Both the position numbers and the translations under genes were made by a program. The notes under the pieces were generated by a model. That model was not told where the DNA came from. It saw only the letters and a list, made by a program, of their open reading frames with translations, and searched no databases. Below, piece by piece: positions 8,792 to 18,046 of a DNA stretch of 64,000 nucleotides (position 1 is its first letter; every line of letters begins with the position of its first letter). The DNA is from Acinetobacter geminorum (GTDB lineage Bacteria > Pseudomonadota > Gammaproteobacteria > Pseudomonadales > Moraxellaceae). Location of the stretch: contig NZ_JABELE010000010.1 of the NCBI RefSeq assembly GCF_013009345.1, forward strand, positions 1-64,000, written 5' to 3'.

Positions 8792-10126
8792 TTAATTTAG
8801 CTGATTTTGTTTGAGCGATTTTTTATGCTCAAAGTAGCTGATTGAAAAAATAACCAAGCCGACCAAATACAACACACCAGACAAGAGTAGTAAGTCTAGT
8901 CCTGCGGCATAGAGCAACCAAAGCGCATAGATTGAAGCAACGCTTGCAATCGCAATATGAGGCGTGCGTTTATGGCGAATGGATTCTTTAAGGTAAAAAG
9001 CCGATACCAGAAAATAAGGTAGCAAAATCATGACCGATGAAATCAATAAAAGCTGAGTGTAGTTTTTATTGAAAAAATACACGGCAATGAGTGAGCCTTG
9101 TACCACAAGCGTCGTCAGCCAAAGTGATGAAATCGGTACATTATTTTGATTATTCTTTAAAAATAATTTCGGGAAAGCACCATTTTTTGCAGCCAAAAAT
9201 GGAATTTCAGTGGCAAATAAAGTCCAACTTAAATAAGACGATGCAACTGAAATAATGAGTCCAATGGTAATAATGATAGTACCCGGCAAGCCGATCAGTT
9301 GCTGTAAAATGGTCGCCATTGATGGGTTGTGCATGCCAGCAAGCGCTTCACGACTCGCCACACCATAAGCCAATACGGTCACCATCACGTAAAAACTTAA
9401 TGCCAGCAAAACACCTAAAATAGTTGCTTTACCAATATCATGACGTTTTTTTGCACGTGATGATAAAACTACAGCACCTTCAATACCGGTAAATACCCAA
9501 AGGGTAATCAACATCAGGTCTTTCACTTGCTGCCAAAGTGGAACTTGCAAAGAAAAGTCATGTAAGTTGAGTTTGAACAAATCAAACTTAAAGGCAATAA
9601 AGGTAAAGAAGATAAAAACCACCATTGGAATAATTTTGGCAATAGTTGCCAGTAAATTCACAATCGCAGCTTCTTTAATGCCTCGACTCACTAACCAGTG
9701 CACCATCCACACAAAAATGCTTGAGCCAATCAGTGAATAAAGCGTATTACCTTCACCAAAAATAATATGGTCTTTGCCATCGGTAAACATGCCGACGCCT
9801 GAAAAGGCAATGACTACATAGCCGACAATACCAATGGTAGTACACAACCAATAGCCCCACGCTGAGCAAAACCCGATCAGGTCTCCAAAGCCTTCTCGTG
9901 CATAATTATAAATACCGCCGTCAAGGTCTGGTCGTTGACGCGTTAAATGTAACAATGAGAGGGCCAAGAAAATAATACCGACCCCAGTAATGAGCCATGC
10001 GACTAGAAGGGCAGAACCATTGGCAACCTGAGCCATATTTTGGGGGAGGCTAAAGACGCCTGACCCCACCATAGAACTAAAGACCAGCGCTGTAAGAGAC
10101 AATAATCCGATTTTGGCAGCAGACAT
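8792..10126 (-). CDS. APC-superfamily amino-acid permease (basic amino acid/polyamine antiporter type)
   Basis: A 444-residue inner-membrane permease with about twelve helices. The first helix contains SSMVGSGVFSLP, the GSG substrate-binding break typical of the APC fold and of the ArcD/AdiC-like APA family; GGIYNYAREGFG follows helix 2. It begins 5 bp after the homocysteine S-methyltransferase stop codon, so the two are translated from one message. In Escherichia coli the methyltransferase MmuM is paired with the S-methylmethionine permease MmuP, also an APC protein but from another subfamily. Import of S-methylmethionine or a related sulfur amino acid is therefore a reasonable inference, though arginine/ornithine exchange remains possible. 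Confidence 0.8.
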   Translation of the reverse strand: MSAAKIGLLSLTALVFSSMVGSGVFSLPQNMAQVANGSALLVAWLITGVGIIFLALSLLHLTRQRPDLDGGIYNYAREGFGDLIGFCSAWGYWLCTTIGIVGYVVIAFSGVGMFTDGKDHIIFGEGNTLYSLIGSSIFVWMVHWLVSRGIKEAAIVNLLATIAKIIPMVVFIFFTFIAFKFDLFKLNLHDFSLQVPLWQQVKDLMLITLWVFTGIEGAVVLSSRAKKRHDIGKATILGVLLALSFYVMVTVLAYGVASREALAGMHNPSMATILQQLIGLPGTIIITIGLIISVASSYLSWTLFATEIPFLAAKNGAFPKLFLKNNQNNVPISSLWLTTLVVQGSLIAVYFFNKNYTQLLLISSVMILLPYFLVSAFYLKESIRHKRTPHIAIASVASIYALWLLYAAGLDLLLLSGVLYLVGLVIFSISYFEHKKSLKQNQLN

Positions 10127-10131
10127 AGTAT

Positions 10132-11010
10132 TTATTCTTTAAAAAATTGAGAAAGTTCAGCAATGTGTTCTGGTCCAATACCGCAGCAACCACCCACTAA
10201 ACTTGCACCTGCTTGCTGCCATTGTTTAGCAAAACCAAGATAAGCTGGAGCGTCTAAGTCTTTACGAATTTCATCCAGACCATCGTTGGCAGTAGCGCTT
10301 TCATCTTGCGGTGGGAACGCGTTGGCGTAAGCACCAATCTGTACAGACGCAGGAATAAGTCCTTTAATTTCATTAATCGCTTGCAAGATCACTTCAGGTT
10401 GACAGCAGTTAAACAACACTGCTTTGGCATTTGATTGCTTTATAAAGTCAGCCACTTGTTGCATATTTTCGCCTGAACGAAGTAATGCTTGTTCTTGTTT
10501 AATCTCATCTTGCAGCGTAAATGACACCCAATAGTCTTTACCATCTTGTGGCAATAATGCATGGACTGTTTCAACTTCTTTTAAGCATGATTGAGTTTCA
10601 GCGAGCCAGAAATCTACCTCTGGTGCCAATGTGTTAATAATTGGCTCAGCAAGGTTTTTAGCCTGTTCCGGTTGGAACAAGTCGGCGCGGTAAGAACCAA
10701 ATAACGGTGGTAAACAGCCTGCGATTTTGACATTTTTGCCGCTTTCTTTAACTGCATTTTTTGCTTGTTCAATCGCAACTTTAATTAAACGCACACCGTC
10801 GGTTTCAAAGCGTTCTTGACCAATATGAAATGGCACAACCGCATAGTTATTGGTTGTAATGACTTCTGCACCAGCGTTGATAAAGTCGAGGTGGACTTCT
10901 TTTACTGTTTCAGGTGCTTCAATGAGTGCAAGAGCAGACCACTCTGGTTGACGAAACGGAGCGCCACGGCGAGCCAATTCACGGCCTAAACCGCCATCTA
11001 AAATTTTCAT
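10132..11010 (-). CDS. mmuM: Homocysteine S-methyltransferase family protein
   Basis: A 292-residue cytosolic enzyme of the homocysteine S-methyltransferase family, which moves a methyl group from S-methylmethionine (or another sulfonium donor) to homocysteine to give methionine. It starts with LDGGLGREL, has the zinc-ligand cysteine in FNCC near residue 203, and ends with GGCCGIGPEH, where C275 and C276 complete the zinc site. This matches the MmuM length and not the multi-domain MetH, which is encoded at the far end of this window. It is first in a two-gene operon with the permease. The gene name is by family and context. Confidence 0.8.
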   Translation of the reverse strand: MKILDGGLGRELARRGAPFRQPEWSALALIEAPETVKEVHLDFINAGAEVITTNNYAVVPFHIGQERFETDGVRLIKVAIEQAKNAVKESGKNVKIAGCLPPLFGSYRADLFQPEQAKNLAEPIINTLAPEVDFWLAETQSCLKEVETVHALLPQDGKDYWVSFTLQDEIKQEQALLRSGENMQQVADFIKQSNAKAVLFNCCQPEVILQAINEIKGLIPASVQIGAYANAFPPQDESATANDGLDEIRKDLDAPAYLGFAKQWQQAGASLVGGCCGIGPEHIAELSQFFKE

Positions 11011-11226
11011 AAATTACAACGTAAAGGGAGAAAAATAATTCAGCTAATCTAGCGTGTAGATGGATTGTGTTCAATCGCGAATATGCTCGATATATTTCTA
11101 AATAAATTAGATTGTTATGAATATTTTTTCTTAAGAGGATTTCTGTAGATGATGTTCAGTTTTACTGATGAACTTCACGTGAAAAAGATGAGGTATTTAT
11201 TTGAACACATTGAATAAAAAATGATC

Positions 11227-11697
11227 TTATAACGCGCCAAATTGCTGCCAACTTTCGCCAGTGTGCTGCGTTTTATAATACGCTTTAAGTTGTTCAAGTT
11301 GCATAAAATGTATGCCTGACCAAACCAATAAACTGATGAATAATAAAATCTTAGATAAGCTGCGAACTTTTTCTAGTCGAGCAAAAGCTAACAGTACAAA
11401 AAATAAGGCAGGTAAAAATATAAAGAATTGAACAGGGGAGAAAAATAAATGAGCAGTACTAAAATATAACGCGACTGCACTCATCAGCACATTTAAAACA
11501 GAACACAGTTTTTGATATTTACCGAGCTTAAATGCATAAGCGGTGATGGCAAGTAGTACGGCTGAGCTGATGTAAATTGCTGTACCACCAATCATCCATA
11601 TATAAAAACCGCTTAGCAAAAGATAAGCCAGCAGCAAAAAAAGCACGAGCTTAAAACCAAATGACAAAAGGCGAGGTGATGATTTTAAAGGCGTCAT
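11227..11697 (-). CDS. Hypothetical multi-pass membrane protein
   Basis: A 156-residue protein with four or five hydrophobic helices, a basic N-terminus (positive-inside) and a hydrophilic tail. I do not recognise a family. The ATG at 11697 is preferred; the longer frame begins with TTG inside the mqo terminator region. The ribosome site is poor, so expression may be low or may depend on readthrough from mqo. Confidence 0.55.
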   Translation of the reverse strand: MTPLKSSPRLLSFGFKLVLFLLLAYLLLSGFYIWMIGGTAIYISSAVLLAITAYAFKLGKYQKLCSVLNVLMSAVALYFSTAHLFFSPVQFFIFLPALFFVLLAFARLEKVRSLSKILLFISLLVWSGIHFMQLEQLKAYYKTQHTGESWQQFGAL

Positions 11698-11728
11698 AGT
11701 GAATCTAAATATCTCAGCTGAGGGCTTA

Positions 11729-11762
11729 AAAAACAAAAGGACGAATCGAAATTCATCCTTTT
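11729..11762 (-). terminator. Rho-independent terminator of mqo
   Basis: Read on the minus strand, a 12-bp stem (AAAAGGATGAAT pairing with ATTCGTCCTTTT, one G-T pair) is followed by a T-rich tail. It lies 27 bp after the mqo stop codon. Confidence 0.75.
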
Positions 11763-11788
11763 GGAATTTTATTTATACATCGTCAAAC

Positions 11789-13429
11789 TTAGTTTGCTTT
11801 TGCAACTGGGGCAGCAGCAGTTTCATCGTTTGCAGCCTTGAACGGAGATGTATAGTTCAAGCCAAGTGTAGAACTTGTGTACTGACGAACTTTGTCGAGT
11901 AACACAGGATCTTTGCTTAAGTCTTGTTTATAAGATACTACAATTTCATGAAGCTTCTGGTTCCACTTACCTTCAGTTTGCTGAGGGAAAGCTTTTTCAA
12001 GCAAGTTAAGCATGATGTATGGAGAAGTCGAAGCACCCGGAGACGCGCCTAACAATGCAGTTACAGCACCATCTTTAGACGCAAAGATTTCTGTACCGAA
12101 TTGAAGTGTTGCAGGTTTACCCGGTTCTTTCTTGATGATCTGAACACGTTGACCACCTTGGCTTAAACGCCAGTCTTCAGCTTTCGCATCTGGGTAGTAT
12201 TTACGAAGTTCATTGAGACGGTCTTCATCTGACATCATGACTTGGCTAACCAAGTATTTAACAAGATCAAGGTTTTCCAAGCCAACAGTCGTCATTGGTA
12301 AAACGTTGTTTTTGTTGGTTGATGCAAGTAAATCAAGCTGAGAACCATTTTTCAGGAACTTGTTTGAATACGTTGCAAATGGGCCAAACAATACATATTT
12401 TTTACCGTCGATATAACGCGTATCAATATGTGGTACAGACATTGGAGGTGCACCAAGTTCAGCACGGCCATATACTTTTGCTGTGTGTTCAGCAGTAATT
12501 TTTGGGTTGTCAGTAATTAAGAACTCACCACCAACAGGGAAGCCAGCATATTGTTTAGCTTCTGGTAAACCAGTAAGTTGCAATAATTTAACTGCTGCAC
12601 CACCTGCACCGATAAATACAAAACGTGTTTTAACGTGATCTACTTTACCAGTTTTCAAATTTTTGAAAGACACAGTCCAAGTTTTGTCATCATTTTGGCT
12701 GATGCCAGTCACTTCAGTTGATGTCTGTAATTTGAAATTCGGGTTTTGATTTAAATGACCCACTAATTGTTTAGTGATTGAACCATAGTTTACGTCAGAG
12801 CCAACATCCATACGGGTCGCGGCAACTTTTTGACTTGGATCACGGTCATTCATGACTAAAGGTGCCCATTGTTTAATAACAGCAGGGTCTTCAGTAAATT
12901 TCATACCTTTGAACAACGGGCTTTGAATCATGGCAGCATAACGTTTTTCTAAGAATTGAACGTTATCGCCCCAAACGAAAGCAATATGCGGAACTGGATT
13001 AATGAATGATTTCGGTTCAGCTAAAACGCCTTGTTTTACCTGATATGACCAGAACTGTTTAGCAACTTCAAATTGAGAAGCAACTTTTTCAGCTTTGGCA
13101 ATTTCCATCTTACCGTTTTTCTCTTCGGTATAGTTCATTTCCATAAAGCCAGAGTGGCCTGTTCCGGCATTGTTAAAGCCGTTTGAACTTTCTTGAGCAA
13201 CTTGATCAAGACGCTCAAACATACGAATTTGCCAGTTTGGTTCAAGCTCAGTTAAATAAGTACCAAGAGTAGCACTCATGATGCCGCCGCCAACAAGAAC
13301 AGCATCAACTACTGGCTCATCTTTTGCAGTTTCAACTTGTTTTGACGTTGTAGGTCTAAACAAGAACGCAATACCTGCAATTAAAATAAGAATGATTAAT
13401 ACCAGAAGGTATTTCAAAAACTTTTTCAT
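11789..13429 (-). CDS. mqo: Malate:quinone oxidoreductase
   Basis: A 546-residue FAD enzyme that oxidises malate to oxaloacetate and passes electrons to the quinone pool, replacing or backing up malate dehydrogenase in the TCA cycle. Residues 5-24 are a hydrophobic segment that should anchor it to the membrane. The FAD-binding motif VLVGGGIMSATLGTYL begins near 46, and ESSNGFNNAGTGHSG, the SFINPVPH block, FVFIGAGGAAVKLLQ and LLGASPGAS match E. coli Mqo nearly word for word. It is monocistronic, with a 500-bp AT-rich upstream region and its own terminator. Confidence 0.95.
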   Translation of the reverse strand: MKKFLKYLLVLIILILIAGIAFLFRPTTSKQVETAKDEPVVDAVLVGGGIMSATLGTYLTELEPNWQIRMFERLDQVAQESSNGFNNAGTGHSGFMEMNYTEEKNGKMEIAKAEKVASQFEVAKQFWSYQVKQGVLAEPKSFINPVPHIAFVWGDNVQFLEKRYAAMIQSPLFKGMKFTEDPAVIKQWAPLVMNDRDPSQKVAATRMDVGSDVNYGSITKQLVGHLNQNPNFKLQTSTEVTGISQNDDKTWTVSFKNLKTGKVDHVKTRFVFIGAGGAAVKLLQLTGLPEAKQYAGFPVGGEFLITDNPKITAEHTAKVYGRAELGAPPMSVPHIDTRYIDGKKYVLFGPFATYSNKFLKNGSQLDLLASTNKNNVLPMTTVGLENLDLVKYLVSQVMMSDEDRLNELRKYYPDAKAEDWRLSQGGQRVQIIKKEPGKPATLQFGTEIFASKDGAVTALLGASPGASTSPYIMLNLLEKAFPQQTEGKWNQKLHEIVVSYKQDLSKDPVLLDKVRQYTSSTLGLNYTSPFKAANDETAAAPVAKAN

Positions 13430-13899
13430 GTAAGGGGGACCTTAAAATAAGTTATTTGAGTCACTTAAGGTGTGAGGAAACCTAGACAGCGTATCCAGAC
13501 AAAAAGGATATAAATGCGAAAGTAAATTCTCTAAAACAGAGAATCTTGAAAAAAATAAAAATTACTTGGGATTATCGCAAACACTCTATATTTTAGACTA
13601 ATTTTGCATTGACAAGACAATTTTTATAATAAATGGAGTTCATCAAAATCATAAATATGATTTATATTTAACCAAATTGAGCTTTGATAAGATAATTTAA
13701 GTTGATTTATGTTATATAAGTATTTGAAATTTAAAAAATAATTTAGATTTGATTGGAGTTTGATCAATTGAAGAATATTTGCCTATAAAAATCGATTAAT
13801 TTTTATTTCATACCATATTTATGTAAATAAGCTCTTCGCAGGCGCTTATTTTCTGTCATACATAGTTCTTATTAATATTGGTTCTATAAAGATTAAATT
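13430..13899. other. AT-rich intergenic region upstream of mqo
   Basis: No coding sequence or RNA gene is recognised. The stretch is very AT-rich, with several TTGATT/AATCAA-like motifs and poly-A tracts that could be promoter or nucleoid-protein sites for mqo. Nothing firmer can be supported. Confidence 0.4.
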
Positions 13900-13932
13900 A
13901 AGGGCATATCTCTGCATAAGAAATATGCCCTT
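13900..13932 (-). terminator. Terminator of the betIBA transcript
   Basis: A 10-bp perfect stem (AAGGGCATAT at 13900-13909 with ATATGCCCTT at 13923-13932) and a 13-base loop sit just after the betA stop codon. The minus-strand tail is TAATTTAATC, T-rich but not a pure run. Confidence 0.7.
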
Positions 13933-13939
13933 TGAGATT

Positions 13940-15598
13940 TTATGATGCTACATAGAATGGTGCAGTTGAACGTGGTAACGCTTCACGTCCACGAATTTGG
14001 TCTGCAATTTTCTCGGCAATCATGATGGTGGTTGCATTTAAGTTACCGGTAATAATTAGCGGCATAATTGAGGCATCGACAACACGTAAACCCTTCATAC
14101 CGTGTACACGACCTTGACCATCTACAACAGCCATTTCATCTTCACCCATCTTACAGCTACAAGACGGATGGTAAGCTGTTTCTGCATGGTTACGAACAAA
14201 GTCGTCAAGCTCTGCATCGGTTTGCAAATGTTTGCCCGGACTAATTTCTTCACCACGATATGGATCAAGCGCAGGTTGCTGCATGATTTCACGCGTAATA
14301 CGAATTGCATCGCGGAACTCACGCCAGTCTTGTTCAGTCGACATGTAGTTAAACAAGATACTTGGATGCTCAAATGGATCCTTCGATTTAAGTTTGATTC
14401 GACCACGTGAAGGCGAACGCATTGAACCTACATGAGCTTGGAAACCATGTTCTTTCACTGCATTACTACCGTTGTAGTTAATGGCAACTGGCAAGAAATG
14501 GTACTGGATGTTTGGCCATGTAAACTCATCCGAACTACGGATAAATCCGCCTGCTTCAAACTGGTTACTTGCACCAATACCTGTGCCGTTAAATAACCAC
14601 TCGGCACCAATTGCAGGTTGGTTATACCATTTTAACGCAGGGTACAAAGAAACGGGTTGCTTACATTTATACTGTAAGTACATTTCTAAATGGTCTTGCA
14701 GGTTTTCACCTACACCCGGCAAATCATGAACCACATCAATGTCCATTGATTTTAAGAAGGTACTTTGACCCACACCCGAGCGCTGTAAAATTTGTGGTGA
14801 CGCAATTGCACCTGCGCAAAGTAATACTTCGCGTTTAACCAAGGCACGTTGTAAGTTGTTTTGGTCAGCACCAATAATGTATTCAACACCAATCGCTTGC
14901 TTTTGATTAAACAAGATTTTATTGGTTGTAGCATGGGTCAAGATAGTGAGGTTTGGACGACCTTTTGCCATATCCAAATAACCGCGTGCAGTGCTTGAGC
15001 GACGACCTTTAGGGGTTACCGTACGGTCCATTGGACCAAAGCCTTCTTGTTGGTAACCGTTTAAGTCATCAGTACGCGGGTAACCTGCCTGTACACCTGC
15101 TTCAACCATGGCATGGAACAACACATTGTTGCCATTTTTAGGCGTAGCAACGGATACTGGACCGCTATCACCATGATAGTCGTTGCCACCAATATCACGA
15201 GTTTCGGCTTTTTTGTAGTAAGGTAAACAGTCAGCATAAGACCAGTTTTCAAGGCCTTTATGAGTTGACCATTGCTCTAAATCCATTGCGTTACCGCGGA
15301 TATAGCACATACCATTAATTAAAGATGAGCCACCTAAACCTTTTCCACGACCACATTCCATACGACGGTTATTCATGTGTGGTTCTGGGTCGGTTAAATA
15401 AGCCCAGTTATAGCGGCGGCCTTGAAGAGGGTAAGCCAAAGCTGCCGGCATTTGTGTACGGAAATCCAAGCGATAATCTGGTCCACCCGCTTCTAAGAGT
15501 AAAACGGTGGTATCTTTGTCTTCAGTAAGACGCGCAGCGAGTACATTTCCGGCAGATCCTGCGCCAATAATAATGTAATCATATTCTTTAATATTCAT
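13940..15598 (-). CDS. betA: Choline dehydrogenase
   Basis: A 552-residue GMC-family flavoprotein that oxidises choline to betaine aldehyde, the first step of glycine betaine synthesis for osmoprotection. It begins YDYIIIGAGSAGNVLAARL (FAD-binding GxGxxG), contains the GMC signatures GRGKGLGGSSLINGM and GAIASPQILQRSGVG, and ends with HPSCSCKMG and the VVDASIMP block carrying the catalytic histidines. Length matches E. coli BetA (556). The start at 15598 agrees with the family; a longer frame adds 19 residues. It is last in betI-betB-betA, 95 bp after betB. Confidence 0.95.
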   Translation of the reverse strand: MNIKEYDYIIIGAGSAGNVLAARLTEDKDTTVLLLEAGGPDYRLDFRTQMPAALAYPLQGRRYNWAYLTDPEPHMNNRRMECGRGKGLGGSSLINGMCYIRGNAMDLEQWSTHKGLENWSYADCLPYYKKAETRDIGGNDYHGDSGPVSVATPKNGNNVLFHAMVEAGVQAGYPRTDDLNGYQQEGFGPMDRTVTPKGRRSSTARGYLDMAKGRPNLTILTHATTNKILFNQKQAIGVEYIIGADQNNLQRALVKREVLLCAGAIASPQILQRSGVGQSTFLKSMDIDVVHDLPGVGENLQDHLEMYLQYKCKQPVSLYPALKWYNQPAIGAEWLFNGTGIGASNQFEAGGFIRSSDEFTWPNIQYHFLPVAINYNGSNAVKEHGFQAHVGSMRSPSRGRIKLKSKDPFEHPSILFNYMSTEQDWREFRDAIRITREIMQQPALDPYRGEEISPGKHLQTDAELDDFVRNHAETAYHPSCSCKMGEDEMAVVDGQGRVHGMKGLRVVDASIMPLIITGNLNATTIMIAEKIADQIRGREALPRSTAPFYVAS

Positions 15599-15693
15599 AA
15601 CTATCCTTTTTTTACTAACAGTTTGCCTGAGCAATCTATAAAGACTGCTCGGCATATGTGATTTAGGTTGAAGTGTTTAAAGCGATGGAGGCA

Positions 15694-17166
15694 TTAAAAA
15701 ATGCTTTGATAATCGCCAAGTTCAACTTGAATAGATTTGATACGGGTATAGTGCCCAAGCGTAGTTAAGCCATTTTCGCGACCTACACCAGATTGTTTAT
15801 AGCCACCGACTGGCATCTCGGCAGGCGATTCGCCCCAAGTGTTAATCCAGCAAATACCAGCTTCAATTTGGTGAATAATGCGATGAGCACGGCTGATGTC
15901 TTGAGTAACAACGCCAGCAGCTAAACCAAAGGTGGTGTCGTTAGCACGACGGATGACTTCTTCTTCGGTTTCATAGCTTAAGATGCTCATAACCGGTCCA
16001 AAAATTTCTTCTTGAACAATCGCCATCTGGTCAGTGCAGTCGCTAAATACTGTCGGTAGTACATAAGCGCCTTTGGCAAGTTCACCCTCAGTTGCGCGGC
16101 CACCGCCAATTAACACTTTAGCGCCTTGTTGTTTGCCTGACTCAATGAAGGACAACACTTTTTCCATATGAGGGAAGCTAGTGAGCGGTCCGAAGTTTGT
16201 GTCTTTAGCCATTGGATCGCCAATGCGAATACGTTTTACACGCTCTACAACAGCTTTTTCAAAGTCGGCTAAAAGTGATTTTGGAACAAATACGCGTGTA
16301 CCGTTAGTACATACCTGACCTGAGCTAAAGAAGTTTGCCATAACGGCAATATCTGCGGCACGGTTCAGGTCAGCATCTTCACAAATAATCAGTGGAGATT
16401 TACCACCGAGTTCCATAGTCACTTCTTTAAGCGTAGAACCAGCGGCACTTGCCATGACTTTTTTGCCAGTTTCCACACCACCAGTGAATGAGATTTTTTC
16501 AATCACGGGATGTTCAGTCAGCCATTGTCCAATTTCACGACCCGCACCTTGCACCACGTTAAATACGCCGTCTGGTACGCCAGCTTCTGTATAGATTTCT
16601 GCAAGTTTAAATGCAGTAAGTGGGGTGGTTTCGCTTGGCTTGAAAATCATGGCATTACCGGCAGCAAGGGCAGGGGCAGATTTCCATAATGCGATTTGAA
16701 TTGGATAGTTCCAAGCACCAATACCGGCAACTACGCCTAAAGGTTCACGGCGTGTATAAAAGAAACTTGATTCGCGAAGTGGAACTTGTTCACCTTGAAT
16801 GGCTGTTGCAAGTCCTGCGTAGTATTCGAGTACATCTGCGCCAGTCACAATATCGACTGTAGATGTTTCGCTAAAAGCTTTACCTGTGTCGAGTGTTTCA
16901 AGACGGGCAAGCTCATCATTACGTTCACGAAGAATGTCGACAGCACGACGTAAAATACGTGAACGTTCCATGGCAGTCATGGCAGCCCAGATTTTTTGTC
17001 CTTGTTGGGCACTTTGTACAGCAGCTTCAATATCTTGTTCAGAAGCTTGTTGAAGAGTCGCGATTGTCTCGCCGTTGGCAGGGTTAATACTATTAAATGT
17101 TTTACCACTGGTTGCTTTAACGTAGCGTCCATGGATATACAATTGATGAACTTGTACATCACTCAT
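15694..17166 (-). CDS. betB: Betaine aldehyde dehydrogenase
   Basis: A 490-residue NAD(P)-dependent aldehyde dehydrogenase converting betaine aldehyde to glycine betaine. It shows LYIHGRYV at the N-terminus, FKPSETTP, the active-site glutamate in MELGGKSP and the catalytic cysteine in FFSSGQVCTNGTRVF, all as in BetB. Length equals E. coli BetB. The ATG at 17166 has an AGGAGAG ribosome site that lies inside the end of betI; the two genes overlap by 8 bp, so translation is coupled. Confidence 0.95.
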   Translation of the reverse strand: MSDVQVHQLYIHGRYVKATSGKTFNSINPANGETIATLQQASEQDIEAAVQSAQQGQKIWAAMTAMERSRILRRAVDILRERNDELARLETLDTGKAFSETSTVDIVTGADVLEYYAGLATAIQGEQVPLRESSFFYTRREPLGVVAGIGAWNYPIQIALWKSAPALAAGNAMIFKPSETTPLTAFKLAEIYTEAGVPDGVFNVVQGAGREIGQWLTEHPVIEKISFTGGVETGKKVMASAAGSTLKEVTMELGGKSPLIICEDADLNRAADIAVMANFFSSGQVCTNGTRVFVPKSLLADFEKAVVERVKRIRIGDPMAKDTNFGPLTSFPHMEKVLSFIESGKQQGAKVLIGGGRATEGELAKGAYVLPTVFSDCTDQMAIVQEEIFGPVMSILSYETEEEVIRRANDTTFGLAAGVVTQDISRAHRIIHQIEAGICWINTWGESPAEMPVGGYKQSGVGRENGLTTLGHYTRIKSIQVELGDYQSIF

Positions 17167-17782
17167 TTTGTCTCTCCTGCAAAGGCTTGTTCGCAAATTG
17201 CAATTGCGTTTGTACATAATCGTAAGCAATGGAACGAGCAAGGTTGCTGTCAAATTCGTTATGACGGCTTAAACTGCCTCGTAACCATAATCCATCAATC
17301 AATGCTGCCAAACCTCTAGCGGCAACACTGGCCTGTTGTTCATCCATTAACTTAAGAAAATAAAACTTTAAGTTGGAATACAGGCGTTGATCATTAATCT
17401 TTTGCAAGCGGCTTAAGTCTGGTACATGCATACTTGCTGACCAAAAGTCCAACCAGACCCGCATTGCTTTTTCATTGACCTGACTAATGTCAAAGTTAGA
17501 GTCGATAATGGCCTTAATTTGGCTCTCTGGATGCGAATCTGCTTCTGCTCTGTACTGTTCGGTTTTACGACGCAGAACATTTAACATTTCTTGCATACAG
17601 GTATTTATCAACCCCTGTTTGTCGCCAAAGTAATGGCTGACAATGCCGGTCGACAGCTCGGCTTTTTTTGCAATTTGTGCAATGGTGGTATTGGATAACC
17701 CCACTTCATAAATTACGTCGAGTGCAGCGTTCATGATTTCTTCACGTCGCACATGTTCTGGTTTTACTCTGCGTTTTGTCAT
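17159..17782 (-). CDS. betI: TetR-family repressor of choline genes
   Basis: A 207-residue TetR-type repressor. The N-terminal helix-turn-helix spans about 15-60 (TTIAQIAKKAELSTGIVSHYFGDKQGLI), nearly identical in pattern to E. coli BetI; the rest is the choline-sensing dimerisation domain. Choline is known to release BetI from DNA in E. coli. Of three possible starts (17800, 17794, 17782) the last fits the family best. It is the first gene of betIBA and faces betT1 across a perfect palindrome that is probably its operator. Confidence 0.93.
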   Translation of the reverse strand: MTKRRVKPEHVRREEIMNAALDVIYEVGLSNTTIAQIAKKAELSTGIVSHYFGDKQGLINTCMQEMLNVLRRKTEQYRAEADSHPESQIKAIIDSNFDISQVNEKAMRVWLDFWSASMHVPDLSRLQKINDQRLYSNLKFYFLKLMDEQQASVAARGLAALIDGLWLRGSLSRHNEFDSNLARSIAYDYVQTQLQFANKPLQERQNE

Positions 17783-17856
17783 GGTTGTCCACATCAGCAC
17801 TTTTATGGGTGCTTAAAATTCAACATGTTAACTTGCAGAGCATCATAGCACTTTTT

Positions 17857-17904
17857 TATCATACTTGTTATTGATTGAACGTTCAATCAATAACAAGTAT
17901 GATA
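17857..17904. promoter_or_regulatory. Perfect 48-bp palindrome, probable BetI operator
   Basis: The 24 bases at 17857-17880 are exactly the reverse complement of 17881-17904, with no loop. The centre reads GAACGTTC, and the arms contain TTGATTGAAC. It lies 75 bp before betI and 142 bp before betT1, so one site could control both arms of the divergent cluster. TetR proteins bind such dyads; BetI of E. coli acts at the equivalent position. Confidence 0.8.
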
Positions 17905-18046
17905 TGTAAAAATCAATGAATTTTTGAACATGCTTCTAAAAAGAAAGAAGTGAAATCAAAGGTTCTAAAGGATAGGATGATGCGCATAAGTACATTACTT
18001 ATCACGTTATTTTGAGAAAAATACACCGATTGCAAGGAGCAATAAG

